From: Pseudoalteromonas gelatinilytica
GTDB lineage: Bacteria > Pseudomonadota > Gammaproteobacteria > Enterobacterales > Alteromonadaceae
DNA: 64,000 nt
NCBI RefSeq assembly: GCF_001641615.1
Contig: NZ_LRRU01000022.1
Coordinates: forward strand, 62,001-126,000
Direction of reading: 5' to 3'
The notes under the pieces are model-generated. The model was given only the letters and a program-made list of their open reading frames with translations. It was not told the origin of the DNA and searched no databases. This document shows positions 46,783 through 56,833 of this stretch, piece after piece. Position 1 is the first letter of the stretch. Each line of letters begins with the position of its first letter. The translations under genes and the position numbers were made by a program.

Positions 46783-47616
46783 ATGTTTGACTCTAGTTTT
46801 AAGACCATAAAACGAATTTTTTTGGCCGCCTTGCTTGTTAGCAGTGGGCAGGCTTTTGCTGTTGATCCGTTTGAAGACTTTCACGAATACGGGCAGCTAT
46901 CAGAAGAAGAGATCCATCAAATCCATAAAGGCGAATTGCTATACGGAGATATGGAGTTTGGTTTTATGGTAAGCCGTGGCAATACCAACTCAACCAGCTT
47001 CAAACTCAAAGGTAACCTTTATCAAGATTTTGAAAAATGGCGTAACCAATTTAAGCTCGATACCTTATATAAACGTGACCGCAACGAAGAAACCGGCGAT
47101 GAAGAAGTTTCTGCTGATCGTATTTTCGTGTCAGGCCAAGGTAACTATAAGCTAAATGTAAAAAGTGAGTCATTTTTCATTTATGGTGACTACGAGCGAG
47201 ATAAATTTAGTGGTCTTGAGTTTAAGAGCACCATAGCGACGGGTTACGGTAACCGTATTTACCAAGGCAGTAAAAATAAAGTCGATATCGATGTGGGGCC
47301 GGGTTTATATCGCTCAGTGGCGGATCAAGATACAGCCACTGAAGAAGATGAAACAAAAACAGGTTACCTGCTTCGTTTAGCGCTGCAGTGGGAACGGACA
47401 GTCTCCACTCGTACTCGCTTTAATCAAGATGTGAGTTATGAACAATCGTTATCGGGATTAAACTCGCGTTTAAAATCAGAAACGTCATTGATCAGCAAAA
47501 TTATGGGTGATGTATCACTCAAATTTACCTATATGTATCGCTATAACTCAAAACCAGAGGAAGATAAGCTCAAATACGATTCTGAGCTGAGTGCGACCTT
47601 TGTTTATAGCTTTTAA
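46783..47616 (+). CDS. YdiY-like DUF481 outer-membrane beta-barrel protein
   Basis: 277 residues with signal peptide (about 1-26, AFA) and the DUF481 barrel pattern starting at FGFMVSRGNTNSTSFKLKG; ends in Phe. Similar to E. coli YdiY. Function unknown; acid-inducible in E. coli. Follows the dsDNA-mimic gene by 11 bp. Confidence 0.8.
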   Translation: MFDSSFKTIKRIFLAALLVSSGQAFAVDPFEDFHEYGQLSEEEIHQIHKGELLYGDMEFGFMVSRGNTNSTSFKLKGNLYQDFEKWRNQFKLDTLYKRDRNEETGDEEVSADRIFVSGQGNYKLNVKSESFFIYGDYERDKFSGLEFKSTIATGYGNRIYQGSKNKVDIDVGPGLYRSVADQDTATEEDETKTGYLLRLALQWERTVSTRTRFNQDVSYEQSLSGLNSRLKSETSLISKIMGDVSLKFTYMYRYNSKPEEDKLKYDSELSATFVYSF

Positions 47617-47630
47617 GAGAATCTCTTCGT

Positions 47631-48095
47631 ATGTATCAACATAAGCAGTACGCTATTTTTATCTTTGTAATCTTAGGCTGGATAGGCGCTTTTATTGCCT
47701 TAGCTTGGAATTTAATTGGCGCCGATATACCTCTTATGGTGTTTAGCGCAATTCTAGTGCTGGTGGGCTTTTTGTTCCATGGCTTAACAATAAAAGTAAG
47801 TGATAAAACGGTAAGTTGGGCATTTGGGCCAGGTGTGTTTGGTAAAACCGTTAGCTTTGATGAGATTGAGTCTGTTCGAGCGGTAAGTAACTCATTTCGT
47901 CATGGTGTAGGCCTGCGCATTACGCATGATGGGTGGGTTTATAGTGTTTCAGGGTTCAGTGCAGTCGAACTGGCAATGAAAGACGGTACACACTACCGTT
48001 TAGGAACCAACGACCAAGAAGGTTTACTGGCTGCGCTTAGAGAGCATATTGCTGAACCAGAGCCAGCACTGGATGCACAGAAAGCAGCTGAATAA
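47631..48095 (+). CDS. Two-helix membrane protein with PH-like domain
   Basis: 154 residues. Two N-terminal helices (about 8-28 and 35-55), then a beta-rich region (WAFGPGVFGKTVSFDEIES) resembling bacterial PH-like membrane proteins. Function unknown. Follows the DUF481 gene by 14 bp. Confidence 0.6.
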   Translation: MYQHKQYAIFIFVILGWIGAFIALAWNLIGADIPLMVFSAILVLVGFLFHGLTIKVSDKTVSWAFGPGVFGKTVSFDEIESVRAVSNSFRHGVGLRITHDGWVYSVSGFSAVELAMKDGTHYRLGTNDQEGLLAALREHIAEPEPALDAQKAAE

Positions 48096-48107
48096 GCACT
48101 GAGATAT

Positions 48108-48134
48108 AAAAAAAGCGCCAATGGCGCTTTTTTT
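48108..48134. terminator. Bidirectional terminator
   Basis: A7-GCGCC / GGCGC-T7 arms, 12 bp, 3-nt loop, between convergent genes. Confidence 0.9.
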
Positions 48135-48145
48135 ATAGTCATGGT

Positions 48146-48631
48146 TTAGTGGCTGTGACCACAACCACCTTCACCGTGCACATGACCATGTGCTAATTCT
48201 TCTTCAGTTGCATCACGCACTTCTAGCACTTCAACATCAAAATGTAGGGTAATACCTGAAAGAGGGTGGTTACCATCTACAATAACGTCTTCGTCTTGAA
48301 TTTCGATGATCATCACTGATTGATCACCGTCATCTGTCGTAGCGCGGAACTGCATACCCACTTCAATTTCCATACCTTCAAACATTGATTTTGGTACGGC
48401 TTGCATTAGATCATCATGGCGCTCACCATAGCCTTGCTCTGGTTCAACAGTAACGCTGAATGTATCACCCGCTTCTTTACCTAATAGCGCATTTTCGAGG
48501 CCTGGAATTAAGTAACCCGTGCCAACGATAAACACCAGTGGCTCACCATCGAAAGAATTGTCGATGGTATTTTTGTTATTATCCAATACTGAATAATGCA
48601 TTTTTACCACTTTGTTTGCTGCTACGATCAT
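48146..48631 (-). CDS. slyD: FKBP-type prolyl isomerase, SlyD family
   Basis: 161 residues. FKBP domain with the inserted flap (IF) chaperone region, and a metal-binding C-terminus HGHVHGEGGCGHSH, the hallmark of SlyD, a nickel-delivering prolyl isomerase. Shorter tail than E. coli SlyD (196). Start at 48631 with AGGA 6 nt upstream rather than 48637. Confidence 0.88.
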   Translation of the reverse strand: MIVAANKVVKMHYSVLDNNKNTIDNSFDGEPLVFIVGTGYLIPGLENALLGKEAGDTFSVTVEPEQGYGERHDDLMQAVPKSMFEGMEIEVGMQFRATTDDGDQSVMIIEIQDEDVIVDGNHPLSGITLHFDVEVLEVRDATEEELAHGHVHGEGGCGHSH

Positions 48632-48643
48632 AGTCATTCCTAT

Positions 48644-49555
48644 TTATTCATCTTCGAGAGAGTAAGGCAGAGCTTGAATTGATAACTCTACCTGAGGGAG
48701 GTGTTTAACTCGTAAAATCTGACCAGCTTCATTGTCGTTTGGGAGCACAATCAGACCCATTAAAGTTTGCGTCTGTTGATTATAACTTTGGCTGATAAGC
48801 TTGCCAGCACGGCGCCAGTTTTCGCCTAGTTGAGTTTCGAGTTCAAGCTCATCAAGTAAACCATCTGCTTTACCAGATACGATATACATAGCGCGTTTAT
48901 TTTTGCCTAAGTATTTCATGCGGGCGACAGTTTCTTGCCCTGTGTAGCAGCCTTTTCTAAAGCTGATACCACCGAGCGCTTGCAAGTTAACCATTTGCGG
49001 CACGTACTCGCCAACTGCGTCACTATTTAACGATGGCTCACCTGCTGCAATAGCAGCCTGTTGCCATAGCGCGTCATCATCAAGGGCTGTAACGTTATCA
49101 GGCAAACTAAACTCATCATTTACCATAAGTAATACGCGGTTATCAGCTAGCTTTAACGCTTTACCGCCAGCAAAATCGACAGCGCTGTGCTCATCGTCAA
49201 ATTTAATTGCTAAGGCGTCTAAAGTCGCTGTTAGGTCATCGCCTAATAAGCCAATTAGCTGATTTTCGCATTGCTGAATTTCTACTTGCGAAAATACCGC
49301 ATATTTTTTTAACTCGACTAGTGATTGCTCAACTTCAGGTTTTGAACCTGCAAGGTAATAGCTATCAAGATATGAAAACAATCTAAACACACCCCAAAGC
49401 TTGCCTTTTGCATTACAGTGACCAGCCCATAGGAAGTTTTCATTATTTAGTTTGTTGATATCTTGAGTAATTTGTCCGTGAAGGTAAGACAACTTATCTT
49501 TGCCTGTTAGGCTGATAAGTGAATGAGATAAAGGACATGCGTAAACAGTCGACAT
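48644..49555 (-). CDS. ygfZ: Folate-binding Fe-S assembly protein YgfZ
   Basis: 303 residues. Aminomethyltransferase-like folate-binding protein needed for some Fe-S enzymes such as MiaB. The signature KGCYTGQE is intact (FRKGCYTGQETVARMKY). 12 bp upstream of slyD on the same strand; divergent from sdhE. Confidence 0.9.
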   Translation of the reverse strand: MSTVYACPLSHSLISLTGKDKLSYLHGQITQDINKLNNENFLWAGHCNAKGKLWGVFRLFSYLDSYYLAGSKPEVEQSLVELKKYAVFSQVEIQQCENQLIGLLGDDLTATLDALAIKFDDEHSAVDFAGGKALKLADNRVLLMVNDEFSLPDNVTALDDDALWQQAAIAAGEPSLNSDAVGEYVPQMVNLQALGGISFRKGCYTGQETVARMKYLGKNKRAMYIVSGKADGLLDELELETQLGENWRRAGKLISQSYNQQTQTLMGLIVLPNDNEAGQILRVKHLPQVELSIQALPYSLEDE

Positions 49556-49675
49556 AAAAACCTTCTTTACGATATGAATGAGCGCTAATGATAACTTAGT
49601 TAGGGTAGCAATTTAAATAGCTGTTTATTCGATGGCAATTTGGTAAACTGCAGACAAATAAGTACGAGGTTTAAA

Positions 49676-49927
49676 ATGACTGAAATTCACAGTAAAGAAC
49701 GTATTCGTTGGGCATGCCGTCGCGGTATGTTAGAACTTGATGTTTTATTTATGCCATTCGTTGAAGAAGCGTTTGACTCACTAACAAAAGAGCAACAAGC
49801 AGTATTTCAACGCTTACTTGAAAGCGATGATCCTGATTTATTCGCTTGGTTTATGGGCCACGAAGAGTGTAAAGACCCTGAACTTAACGGTATGGTCTCG
49901 TTAATTTTAGACCGAGTTCGTGTATAG
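49676..49927 (+). CDS. sdhE: Succinate dehydrogenase assembly factor SdhE
   Basis: 83 residues. Small helical FAD-assembly factor; RGxxE motif RRGMLELD is visible. Promotes covalent flavinylation of SdhA. Start ATG 49676 with GAGGT 5 nt upstream; the frame is open to 49640. Overlaps the next gene by 8 bp, a conserved pairing with ygfX. Confidence 0.93.
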   Translation: MTEIHSKERIRWACRRGMLELDVLFMPFVEEAFDSLTKEQQAVFQRLLESDDPDLFAWFMGHEECKDPELNGMVSLILDRVRV

Positions 49928-50327
49928 ATTTACCGTTACAAATAATACCCCAGACCACAAACCCTTTGTGGTCTTTTTTTGCTTGATAGCCATCATTTTA
50001 TGTTTTGCTTATCAGCATATTATCGCTCAGCTGTTGGCATGTTTATGCTGTCTTATCATCGCCGTTATTAGCTTCAAAAAAGTCCAACAGTCACAACCTG
50101 AAAAGGGTGTTGTCATCTTAGAGCAAACGGATCTTAGGTTTGCAAGCGACACAATTAACATGCAAGGCCAGATAACGGCTAAAAGTTATGTGTTTGCTAA
50201 TTTTGTTGTGCTGAGGTTAGCTGGGTTTTATCAATCACACTGGCTGATTATAAGCGCAGCCAGTGTTGATGAAGTGAGTTATTCGCGTTTAAAGCGCGCG
50301 ATTATTGCAGTGCAGCAACCGAATTAG
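49920..50327 (+). CDS. YgfX/CptA-like inner-membrane protein
   Basis: 135 residues, the same length as E. coli YgfX (CptA), with two N-terminal helices (about 18-32 and 35-52) and a soluble C-terminal half. Identity rests on the sdhE-adjacent position, size and topology, since sequence is divergent. E. coli YgfX is reported to act on cytoskeletal proteins with SdhE/CptB as partner. Its end overlaps nadB by 26 bp, convergently. Confidence 0.7.
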   Translation: MYRFTVTNNTPDHKPFVVFFCLIAIILCFAYQHIIAQLLACLCCLIIAVISFKKVQQSQPEKGVVILEQTDLRFASDTINMQGQITAKSYVFANFVVLRLAGFYQSHWLIISAASVDEVSYSRLKRAIIAVQQPN

Positions 50328-51924
50328 GGGTTAATATTGTCGGCGTTGGGTTTTCGTTTTGCTCAGGGTAATCAATCGTGTAATGAAGACCACGGCTTTC
50401 CTTACGCTCAAGGGCACTGCGAATAATCAGCTCTGCAACCTGTACTAGGTTTCGAAGTTCTAATAAGTTATTTGTCACTCTAAAGTTCGCGTAATAGTCG
50501 TGAATTTCTTGCTGCAGTAATTCAACGCGGTGAAGTGCACGCTCTAAGCGTTTTGTTGAGCGCACAATACCCACGTAATCCCACATAAATAGTCTTAATT
50601 CATGCCAGTTGTGAGTAATAACGATTTCTTCGTCTGAGTTCGTTACGCGGCTTTCATCCCACTGCGGCAGAGCTTCAAGAGCTGGGCTTGCATCGATTTT
50701 GCTTAAAATATCTTTCGCTGCGGCATGGGCAAACACGATACATTCGAGTAACGAATTACTCGCCATACGATTTGCGCCATGTAAACCTGTGTAAGCCACT
50801 TCGCCAACCGCATAAAGGTTGTCTAAATCTGTACGGCCGTTAAAGTCAGTCATAACACCGCCACAGGTATAGTGTGCAGCCGGCACCACAGGAATGGCTT
50901 CTTTCGTAATGTCGAGGCCAACACTTAAACATTTGGCGTAAATAGTCGGGAAGTGCTCAATGATAAAATCTTTATCTTTATGGCTAATATCCAGATACAC
51001 GCAGTTAGCACCAAGGCGTTTCATTTCAAAATCGATAGCGCGAGCAACGATATCGCGTGGAGCAAGCTCTTCGCGCTCATCAAAGTCTTTCATAAAGCGA
51101 GTGCCATCAGGGCGTTTTAAATACGCACCTTCACCGCGCATTGCTTCTGTGATCAAAAAGTTTTGCAGCTCTGGGTGATATAAACTCGTCGGGTGGAATT
51201 GGTTAAATTCCATATTGGCAACACGGCACCCTGCACGCCATGCCATTGCAATACCATCACCACTCGATACATCAGGGTTAGAGGTATATAAGTACACCTT
51301 GCTTGCGCCACCCGTTGCAAGTGATACAAACTTGGCAGCGATAGTTTCAACTTTTTTGTCAACACAGTTCCACACATATAAACCATGAATGTGTTTGCCT
51401 TTTTTACCTAGGCTTTTATCGCTGATCAAATCAATCGCATTATAGTTTTCTAATAGGGTGATATTAGGGTGTGCTTGCACTTGGCTAATTAAAGTTGTTT
51501 GCACAGCTCGGCCAGTTGCATCGGCAGCATGCAAAATACGGCGATGACTATGGCCACCTTCGCGAGTTAAATGAAAACGCTCTTTACCTTTTGAATCAAA
51601 TTCCATATCAAAAGGCACACCTTGCTCAATCAGCCACTTTAAACATTTTTTAGCATTGCTCGCTGTGTAGTGAACCGCATCACGGTCACACAAGCCACCA
51701 CCAGCATCGAGTGTATCTTCAACATGCGATTCAATGCTGTCATTCTTTTTATCAAATACTGCTGCAATACCACCTTGAGCATATAAGGTAGAACCTTCGG
51801 TTAATGCGCCTTTACTAAGGACCGTCACTTTACAATGGTTAGCAAGCGATAAAGCAAGAGAAAGGCCTGCGGCGCCGCTGCCAATGATAGCGACATCAGT
51901 AATGTGATGTTTATTTTGGTTCAT
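50302..51924 (-). CDS. nadB: L-aspartate oxidase
   Basis: 540 residues, identical in length to E. coli NadB. FAD-dependent oxidation of aspartate to iminoaspartate, first step of NAD synthesis. FAD fingerprint [19 protein letters not shown] and [20 protein letters not shown] are characteristic of NadB versus fumarate reductase. Divergent from rpoE, with a MITE-like element between. Confidence 0.95.
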   Translation of the reverse strand: MNQNKHHITDVAIIGSGAAGLSLALSLANHCKVTVLSKGALTEGSTLYAQGGIAAVFDKKNDSIESHVEDTLDAGGGLCDRDAVHYTASNAKKCLKWLIEQGVPFDMEFDSKGKERFHLTREGGHSHRRILHAADATGRAVQTTLISQVQAHPNITLLENYNAIDLISDKSLGKKGKHIHGLYVWNCVDKKVETIAAKFVSLATGGASKVYLYTSNPDVSSGDGIAMAWRAGCRVANMEFNQFHPTSLYHPELQNFLITEAMRGEGAYLKRPDGTRFMKDFDEREELAPRDIVARAIDFEMKRLGANCVYLDISHKDKDFIIEHFPTIYAKCLSVGLDITKEAIPVVPAAHYTCGGVMTDFNGRTDLDNLYAVGEVAYTGLHGANRMASNSLLECIVFAHAAAKDILSKIDASPALEALPQWDESRVTNSDEEIVITHNWHELRLFMWDYVGIVRSTKRLERALHRVELLQQEIHDYYANFRVTNNLLELRNLVQVAELIIRSALERKESRGLHYTIDYPEQNENPTPTILTPNSVAALQ

Positions 51925-52048
51925 GTCTGTGGTCTTTGCGGTTACAATGCTCGGCTAGTAGTGCCAAAAGTTTGAGCAAATAAATTTTTATGTGGTATAC
52001 GTATATGTACCATATTTGCTTTAACACTATTAGTCATTTTAATACGTT

Positions 52049-52187
52049 ATACCAATCTTATTAGTTTTATCGTCACATAAACAGTTTATTGTGAGCTGTT
52101 TTGAGCTGTGAAGTTTACTGACGCTGTATTGAGATAACCGTTGATTTTTCAGCAGTTATTAGGATTGTCGTGTAATAAGATTGGTAT
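52049..52187. repeat. 139-bp element with 15-bp terminal inverted repeats
   Basis: Ends ATACCAATCTTATTA and TAATAAGATTGGTAT are perfect inverse complements. No frame inside, and its interior does not match the 209-bp repeats, but the outer ATACCAAT is shared with them. It is a candidate non-autonomous mobile element. Confidence 0.75.
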
Positions 52188-52233
52188 GACTCAATTTATT
52201 TGCGTGCTATTTTATAAAAAAATCATTTTAAAC

Positions 52234-52262
52234 TGAACTTTTATATTCATGGTGCAGTCAGA
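52234..52262 (+). promoter_or_regulatory. Sigma-E-type promoter upstream of rpoE
   Basis: TGAACTT -35 (52234-52240) and TCAGA -10 (52258-52262), 17 bp apart, resembles the GGAACTT / TCTGA pattern of RpoE promoters, which would make rpoE autoregulated. Confidence 0.5.
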
Positions 52263-52328
52263 GTTTGTGTAAACAATGGCGAGTATATGAATAGCAAGCA
52301 AGAATCAAACAGAGGAGTACCGGCTCGA

Positions 52329-52910
52329 ATGAGCGAGCAGGATTTGGATTTAGCGCTAGTTAAAAGGGTCCAGCAAGGAGATAAAAACGCCTTCAACCTA
52401 TTAGTTAGAAAATATCAGAATAAAATTGCAGGTTTGATTTCACGTTATGTATCAAACCAAGGTGATGTTGCTGATGTCGCACAAGAAGCCTTTATTAAAG
52501 CCTACCGTGCATTGCCTAACTTTAGAGGGGATAGCGCCTTTTATACTTGGTTATACCGTATCGCCGTAAATTGTGCTAAAAATTACTTAGTTGCGCAGGG
52601 CCGTAAGCCCCCAGCTAACGATGTTGATGCTGAAGAAGCAGAATTTTATGACAGTGCAGATGCAATGCGTTCAAACGCATCGCCAGAAAACCTGTTATTA
52701 AGTGACGAAGTACGTGCTGTAATTTTTAATACGATTGATAGTTTGCCTGAAGATCTAAAAACCGCGATTACCCTTCGTGAAATTGAAGGTATGAGCTATG
52801 AAGAAATAGCCGTGGTTATGGATTGCCCTGTGGGAACGGTGCGTTCACGTATTTTCCGTGCCCGTGAGGCGATTGATAATAAATTGAATCCATTAATAGG
52901 TGAGTCTTAG
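52329..52910 (+). CDS. rpoE: Envelope-stress sigma factor RpoE
   Basis: 193 residues (E. coli 191). ECF sigma factor with region 2 (DVAQEAFIKAYRALPNFRGD) and region 4 (MSYEEIAVVMDCPVGTVRSR), near-identical to E. coli. Start at ATG 52329 (MSEQDLDL) by homology; the frame is open to ATG 52287, and Shine-Dalgarno AGAGGAG lies 11 nt upstream of 52329, a long spacing, so the start is not certain. Heads rpoE-rseA-rseB-rseC. Confidence 0.95.
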   Translation: MSEQDLDLALVKRVQQGDKNAFNLLVRKYQNKIAGLISRYVSNQGDVADVAQEAFIKAYRALPNFRGDSAFYTWLYRIAVNCAKNYLVAQGRKPPANDVDAEEAEFYDSADAMRSNASPENLLLSDEVRAVIFNTIDSLPEDLKTAITLREIEGMSYEEIAVVMDCPVGTVRSRIFRAREAIDNKLNPLIGES

Positions 52911-52911
52911 T

Positions 52912-53538
52912 ATGACAAAAGCAGACGTTAACAAGTTGGATAATGAGCAGTTATCCGCGTTACTTGACGGCGAGCAGCAGTTAACTGATCAAGCGATCAC
53001 AAACGACGATGTGTCTACATTTGGTCGTTACGCAATGATTGGTGATGTAATGCGTGCTGAGGCAAATAATAACGCTTTTAACTTTGACATTGCAGATGCA
53101 GTGGCTGAAGCACTTGAGCAAGAACCTGTTTACGCTGATTTCGCGAATAAAACAACGGCACCAAAAAGCGAAGAAATCGTGGCGGCAACAGGCACAGATA
53201 ACGTGGTAGCATTTAATTGGCGTCGTCCATTTGCCCAAGTGGCCATTGCTGCAAGCGTTGCTATGTTTGCGATTGTGGGCGTACAAACTTTGCCACAAAA
53301 CACCGAAGCGCCACAAAATGACATTCCAACCTTACAAACAGTGCCGTTAACCGGTATGGCTTCTCCTGTAAGTTACTCATCTGAGCAACCTGCATTAGAA
53401 AACGCTCAGCAAGGTTTACGTGAATTACAACAGCAACGTATTGGTGCGTTAGTTCTTGAACACCAACGTCAAGCGCGTGTTGCATATTCGCTAGAAGAAT
53501 CGCAAACTGCAGATAATGCAGAAGAGGAAAAAAACTAA
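52912..53538 (+). CDS. rseA: Anti-sigma-E factor RseA
   Basis: 208 residues. N-terminal cytoplasmic RpoE-binding domain (LDNEQLSALLDGEQ), one membrane helix at about 103-120 (FAQVAIAASVAMFAIVGVQT), and a periplasmic Gln-rich tail. Regulated proteolysis by DegS/RseP releases sigma E. GGTGAG upstream; starts 1 nt after the rpoE stop. Confidence 0.92.
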   Translation: MTKADVNKLDNEQLSALLDGEQQLTDQAITNDDVSTFGRYAMIGDVMRAEANNNAFNFDIADAVAEALEQEPVYADFANKTTAPKSEEIVAATGTDNVVAFNWRRPFAQVAIAASVAMFAIVGVQTLPQNTEAPQNDIPTLQTVPLTGMASPVSYSSEQPALENAQQGLRELQQQRIGALVLEHQRQARVAYSLEESQTADNAEEEKN

Positions 53539-53542
53539 TTAA

Positions 53543-54496
53543 ATGAAAGTTTTTACTTTTATTTTGTCGCTGGTATTAACGGCCCCTGCCATTGCCAGCG
53601 ACGAAAATCCCGCCAAAACATTATTACATGATATGGCTACGGCCGTTCATACTCGCAATTTTGACGCATCGTTTGTGGTTGTAAAAGGCCAAGCGATGGA
53701 GCCGTACCGCTGGCTACATGCAAAACAGGATGATATTGAGCTAGAACATTTAAGTTTACTAAATGGTGCTGGTCTTGAAATGGTTCGCGTTGATGATCAA
53801 GTTACTTATTTTGAACCGCATTCAGAGCCTTACTCAGTTAAAACAGATTCTATTGCCGGACCTATTCCTGAAGTACTTTTTAAAGATATCGATAGATTAA
53901 GTGCCCATTATGATTTTGTACTGGGTGGAAAAGGTCGTATTGCAGGGCGCTCTGCACAGTTAGTGCGTATCGAATCTAAAGATGAATACAAGTACAACTA
54001 TTGGATTTGGCTCGATACTGAGTCTTCGTTGTTACTTAAATCAGCCTATGTAAATCACAAAGGTGAGATGCTAGAGCAATTACAGCTAACTCATATTAGC
54101 GTTACCGAGCAACCTGCGCCGATGTTAGTTGAGATGCAAAACCGTGAGTTTCCTGCGGTGCTTTCAACCAATGATATTGCCAGTGATAGCGACGGCGCAG
54201 CAAATGATTGGAAAATTGGCTGGCTCCCTGATGGCTTCAAACTGTTAAAATCAGACCGCCATAAACTCGACCTAAACAATGAACTTGCTGACTATTATTT
54301 ATATTCAGATGGGTTTGTTGAAGTGTCTGTTTTTATTCAAAGACCACTACCAGGTAAACGTGCAAGTGGCGCGTTATCATCGGGTGCAACAACGGTGTAT
54401 GTGCACAATGGTGGTAGCTTTGATGTATCGGTTGTTGGTAATATCCCTGCTATGACAGCCAAAGCTATAGCTGAGTCGGTAGCGCGACCTCTTTAA
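53543..54496 (+). CDS. rseB: Periplasmic regulator RseB
   Basis: 317 residues (E. coli 318), signal peptide about 1-18 (AIA-S). MucB/RseB domain protein that binds the periplasmic part of RseA and protects it from DegS, sensing lipoprotein/LPS stress. 4 bp after rseA. Confidence 0.92.
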   Translation: MKVFTFILSLVLTAPAIASDENPAKTLLHDMATAVHTRNFDASFVVVKGQAMEPYRWLHAKQDDIELEHLSLLNGAGLEMVRVDDQVTYFEPHSEPYSVKTDSIAGPIPEVLFKDIDRLSAHYDFVLGGKGRIAGRSAQLVRIESKDEYKYNYWIWLDTESSLLLKSAYVNHKGEMLEQLQLTHISVTEQPAPMLVEMQNREFPAVLSTNDIASDSDGAANDWKIGWLPDGFKLLKSDRHKLDLNNELADYYLYSDGFVEVSVFIQRPLPGKRASGALSSGATTVYVHNGGSFDVSVVGNIPAMTAKAIAESVARPL

Positions 54497-54499
54497 ATC

Positions 54500-54949
54500 A
54501 TGATTGAACAAACACTCACTGTCGTGTCGGTTAAAGGCACGACAGCGAATTTAGAAGCCGAACAAAAGCAGGCCTGTGCCGGCTGTAATGGTCGCTGTGG
54601 TTCGCAAGTTTTTGCCAAACTGTTTGGCACAGCCAAAAAAACCTTCCCTTATACCTTTGATACAGAGCTACAAGTAGGTCAAAAAGTAACCTTGGTACTT
54701 GATGATAGCCATTTGGTCAAACATGCTATGGCTGTTTACATGTTGCCGCTGTTATTCAGTTTGGGTTTTGCTTTAATCGCATTTGCGGCATTTTCGCTAA
54801 CCGAAGGCTGGCAAATTTTAGCGGCTGTGATCGGCGGTTTAACAGGCTATGCAATAGCAAAATCAAGGGTTAAGAGCCTTAAACATGATATTAAAGTAAT
54901 AAAAATTCACCCAATTACTATTCCTTTCACTCAAATAGATGGTGATTAA
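54500..54949 (+). CDS. rseC: RseC/MucC family membrane protein
   Basis: 149 residues, two central helices (about 75-115) and an N-terminal cysteine-rich domain (CAGCNGRCG), which may bind an Fe-S cluster. Last gene of the rpoE cluster; minor effect on sigma E activity in E. coli. 3 bp after rseB. Confidence 0.88.
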   Translation: MIEQTLTVVSVKGTTANLEAEQKQACAGCNGRCGSQVFAKLFGTAKKTFPYTFDTELQVGQKVTLVLDDSHLVKHAMAVYMLPLLFSLGFALIAFAAFSLTEGWQILAAVIGGLTGYAIAKSRVKSLKHDIKVIKIHPITIPFTQIDGD

Positions 54950-55019
54950 AGCCAATTAAATGTAAAATTGTCGCTTTATACACTTAGTCCATTTTATATA
55001 GAAGTTTAGAATCCAGTTT

Positions 55020-56807
55020 ATGAAGCATATCCGTAATTTTTCGATCATCGCCCATATTGACCATGGTAAATCGACTCTCTCTGACCGTCTTATCCAAGTC
55101 TGTGGTGGTTTAACAGACCGTGAAATGCAGCAGCAGGTGTTAGACTCAATGGACATTGAGCGTGAGCGTGGTATTACCATCAAAGCGCAAAGTGTAACGC
55201 TAAATTATAAAGCGAAAGATGGCGAAACATACCAGTTAAACTTTATCGACACGCCAGGACACGTTGACTTCACTTACGAAGTTTCTCGTTCACTTGCAGC
55301 CTGTGAAGGTGCACTTTTAGTTGTTGATGCGGGTCAAGGTGTTGAAGCTCAAACTTTGGCTAACTGCTACACAGCAATCGAAATGGATTTAGAAGTTATT
55401 CCTGTTCTAAACAAAATCGACTTACCACAAGCCGATCCACTTCGTGTAGCTGAAGAAATTGAAGATATCATTGGTATTGATGCCCTAGATGCTGTGCAAT
55501 GTAGTGCGAAAACCGGTATTGGTATCGAAGACGTACTTGAAATCATTGTTAAAGATATCCCGCCACCAGAAGGTGACAAAGATAAGCCACTACAAGCGCT
55601 TATTATTGACTCATGGTTTGACCCATACCAAGGCGTTGTATCACTTGTGCGTATCAAGCATGGTGAATTACGCTCGGGTGATAAAATTAAGATCATGTCG
55701 AATGATCAGGTTCATATCGCAGATAAAGTGGGTATTTTCACACCAAAACAAACTAACACGGGTATCCTAAAAACCGGTGAAGTAGGCTTTGTTATTGCGG
55801 GTATTAAAGAAATCCATGGTGCACCAGTAGGTGATACCATCACTTTACAACGTAATTCTGCTCCTGAGCGTTTACCTGGCTTCCAACGCATTAAGCCGCA
55901 GGTTTATGCAGGTATGTTCCCTATTTCATCAGATGACTATGAGTCTTTCCGTGATGCGCTTGATAAATTAAGCTTGAACGATGCGTCGTTATTCTTTGAG
56001 CCAGAAAACTCTACAGCACTAGGCTTTGGTTTCCGTTGTGGCTTCTTAGGTATGCTACACATGGAAATCATCCAAGAGCGTCTTGAGCGTGAATACGACA
56101 TTGATCTTATTACCACTGCGCCAACAGTAATCTACGAAGTAGAAACAAAAGACGGAACTAAACAGATTGATAACCCGTCTGACTTACCACCGGTAAACAA
56201 CATTATTGAAATCCGTGAGCCAATCGTTGAAGCTAACATATTAGTTCCACAAGAGTTTTTAGGTAACGTAATTACACTTTGTGTTGAAAAACGTGGTCTA
56301 CAAACTAAAATGAGCTACCATGGTAAGCAAGTTGCGGTGACATACGAATTACCGATGGCTGAAGTAGTCATGGACTTCTTCGATAAGTTAAAATCAACAA
56401 GCCGTGGTTTTGCATCGCTTGATTATAACTTTAAGCATTTCCAAGCTTCAGACATGGTACGTGTTGATGTACTTATTAATGGTGAGCGTGTTGATGCGTT
56501 AGCGATTATCGTACACCGTGATATCGCTCAATCACGTGGACGTCAGTTAGCTGAAGCACTGAAAGATTTAATTCCACGTCAGCAGTTTGATATTGCGATT
56601 CAAGCGGCAATTGGTCAGCATGTTATTGCTCGTACAACCGTTAAGCAATTACGTAAAAACGTAATCGCGAAATGTTACGGTGGTGACGTGAGCCGTAAGA
56701 AGAAACTGCTACAAAAACAAAAAGAAGGTAAAAAGCGAATGAAGCAACTAGGTAACGTTGAAGTACCTCAGGATGCATTCTTAGCTATCCTTAAAGTTGG
56801 TAAATAA
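55020..56807 (+). CDS. lepA: Elongation factor 4 (LepA)
   Basis: 595 residues (E. coli 599). Translational GTPase: G1 [10 protein letters not shown]3 DTPGH, G4 NKID, then domains II, III, V and the LepA-specific C-terminal domain. Involved in ribosome initiation and biogenesis. Start ATG 55020, 70 bp after rseC. First of the lepA-lepB-rnc-era-recO-pdxJ group. Confidence 0.96.
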   Translation: MKHIRNFSIIAHIDHGKSTLSDRLIQVCGGLTDREMQQQVLDSMDIERERGITIKAQSVTLNYKAKDGETYQLNFIDTPGHVDFTYEVSRSLAACEGALLVVDAGQGVEAQTLANCYTAIEMDLEVIPVLNKIDLPQADPLRVAEEIEDIIGIDALDAVQCSAKTGIGIEDVLEIIVKDIPPPEGDKDKPLQALIIDSWFDPYQGVVSLVRIKHGELRSGDKIKIMSNDQVHIADKVGIFTPKQTNTGILKTGEVGFVIAGIKEIHGAPVGDTITLQRNSAPERLPGFQRIKPQVYAGMFPISSDDYESFRDALDKLSLNDASLFFEPENSTALGFGFRCGFLGMLHMEIIQERLEREYDIDLITTAPTVIYEVETKDGTKQIDNPSDLPPVNNIIEIREPIVEANILVPQEFLGNVITLCVEKRGLQTKMSYHGKQVAVTYELPMAEVVMDFFDKLKSTSRGFASLDYNFKHFQASDMVRVDVLINGERVDALAIIVHRDIAQSRGRQLAEALKDLIPRQQFDIAIQAAIGQHVIARTTVKQLRKNVIAKCYGGDVSRKKKLLQKQKEGKKRMKQLGNVEVPQDAFLAILKVGK

Positions 56808-56833
56808 TTAGAAGTAAATAAAGGAATTAATGC

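Larger units (their letters stand above)
51925..52328. other. nadB-rpoE divergent intergenic region
   Basis: 404 bp. The 139-bp repeat element (52049-52187) and a sigma-E-like promoter (52234-52262) are the recognisable contents; the remainder is AT-rich. The last 42 bp (52287-52328) extend the rpoE frame. Confidence 0.6.
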
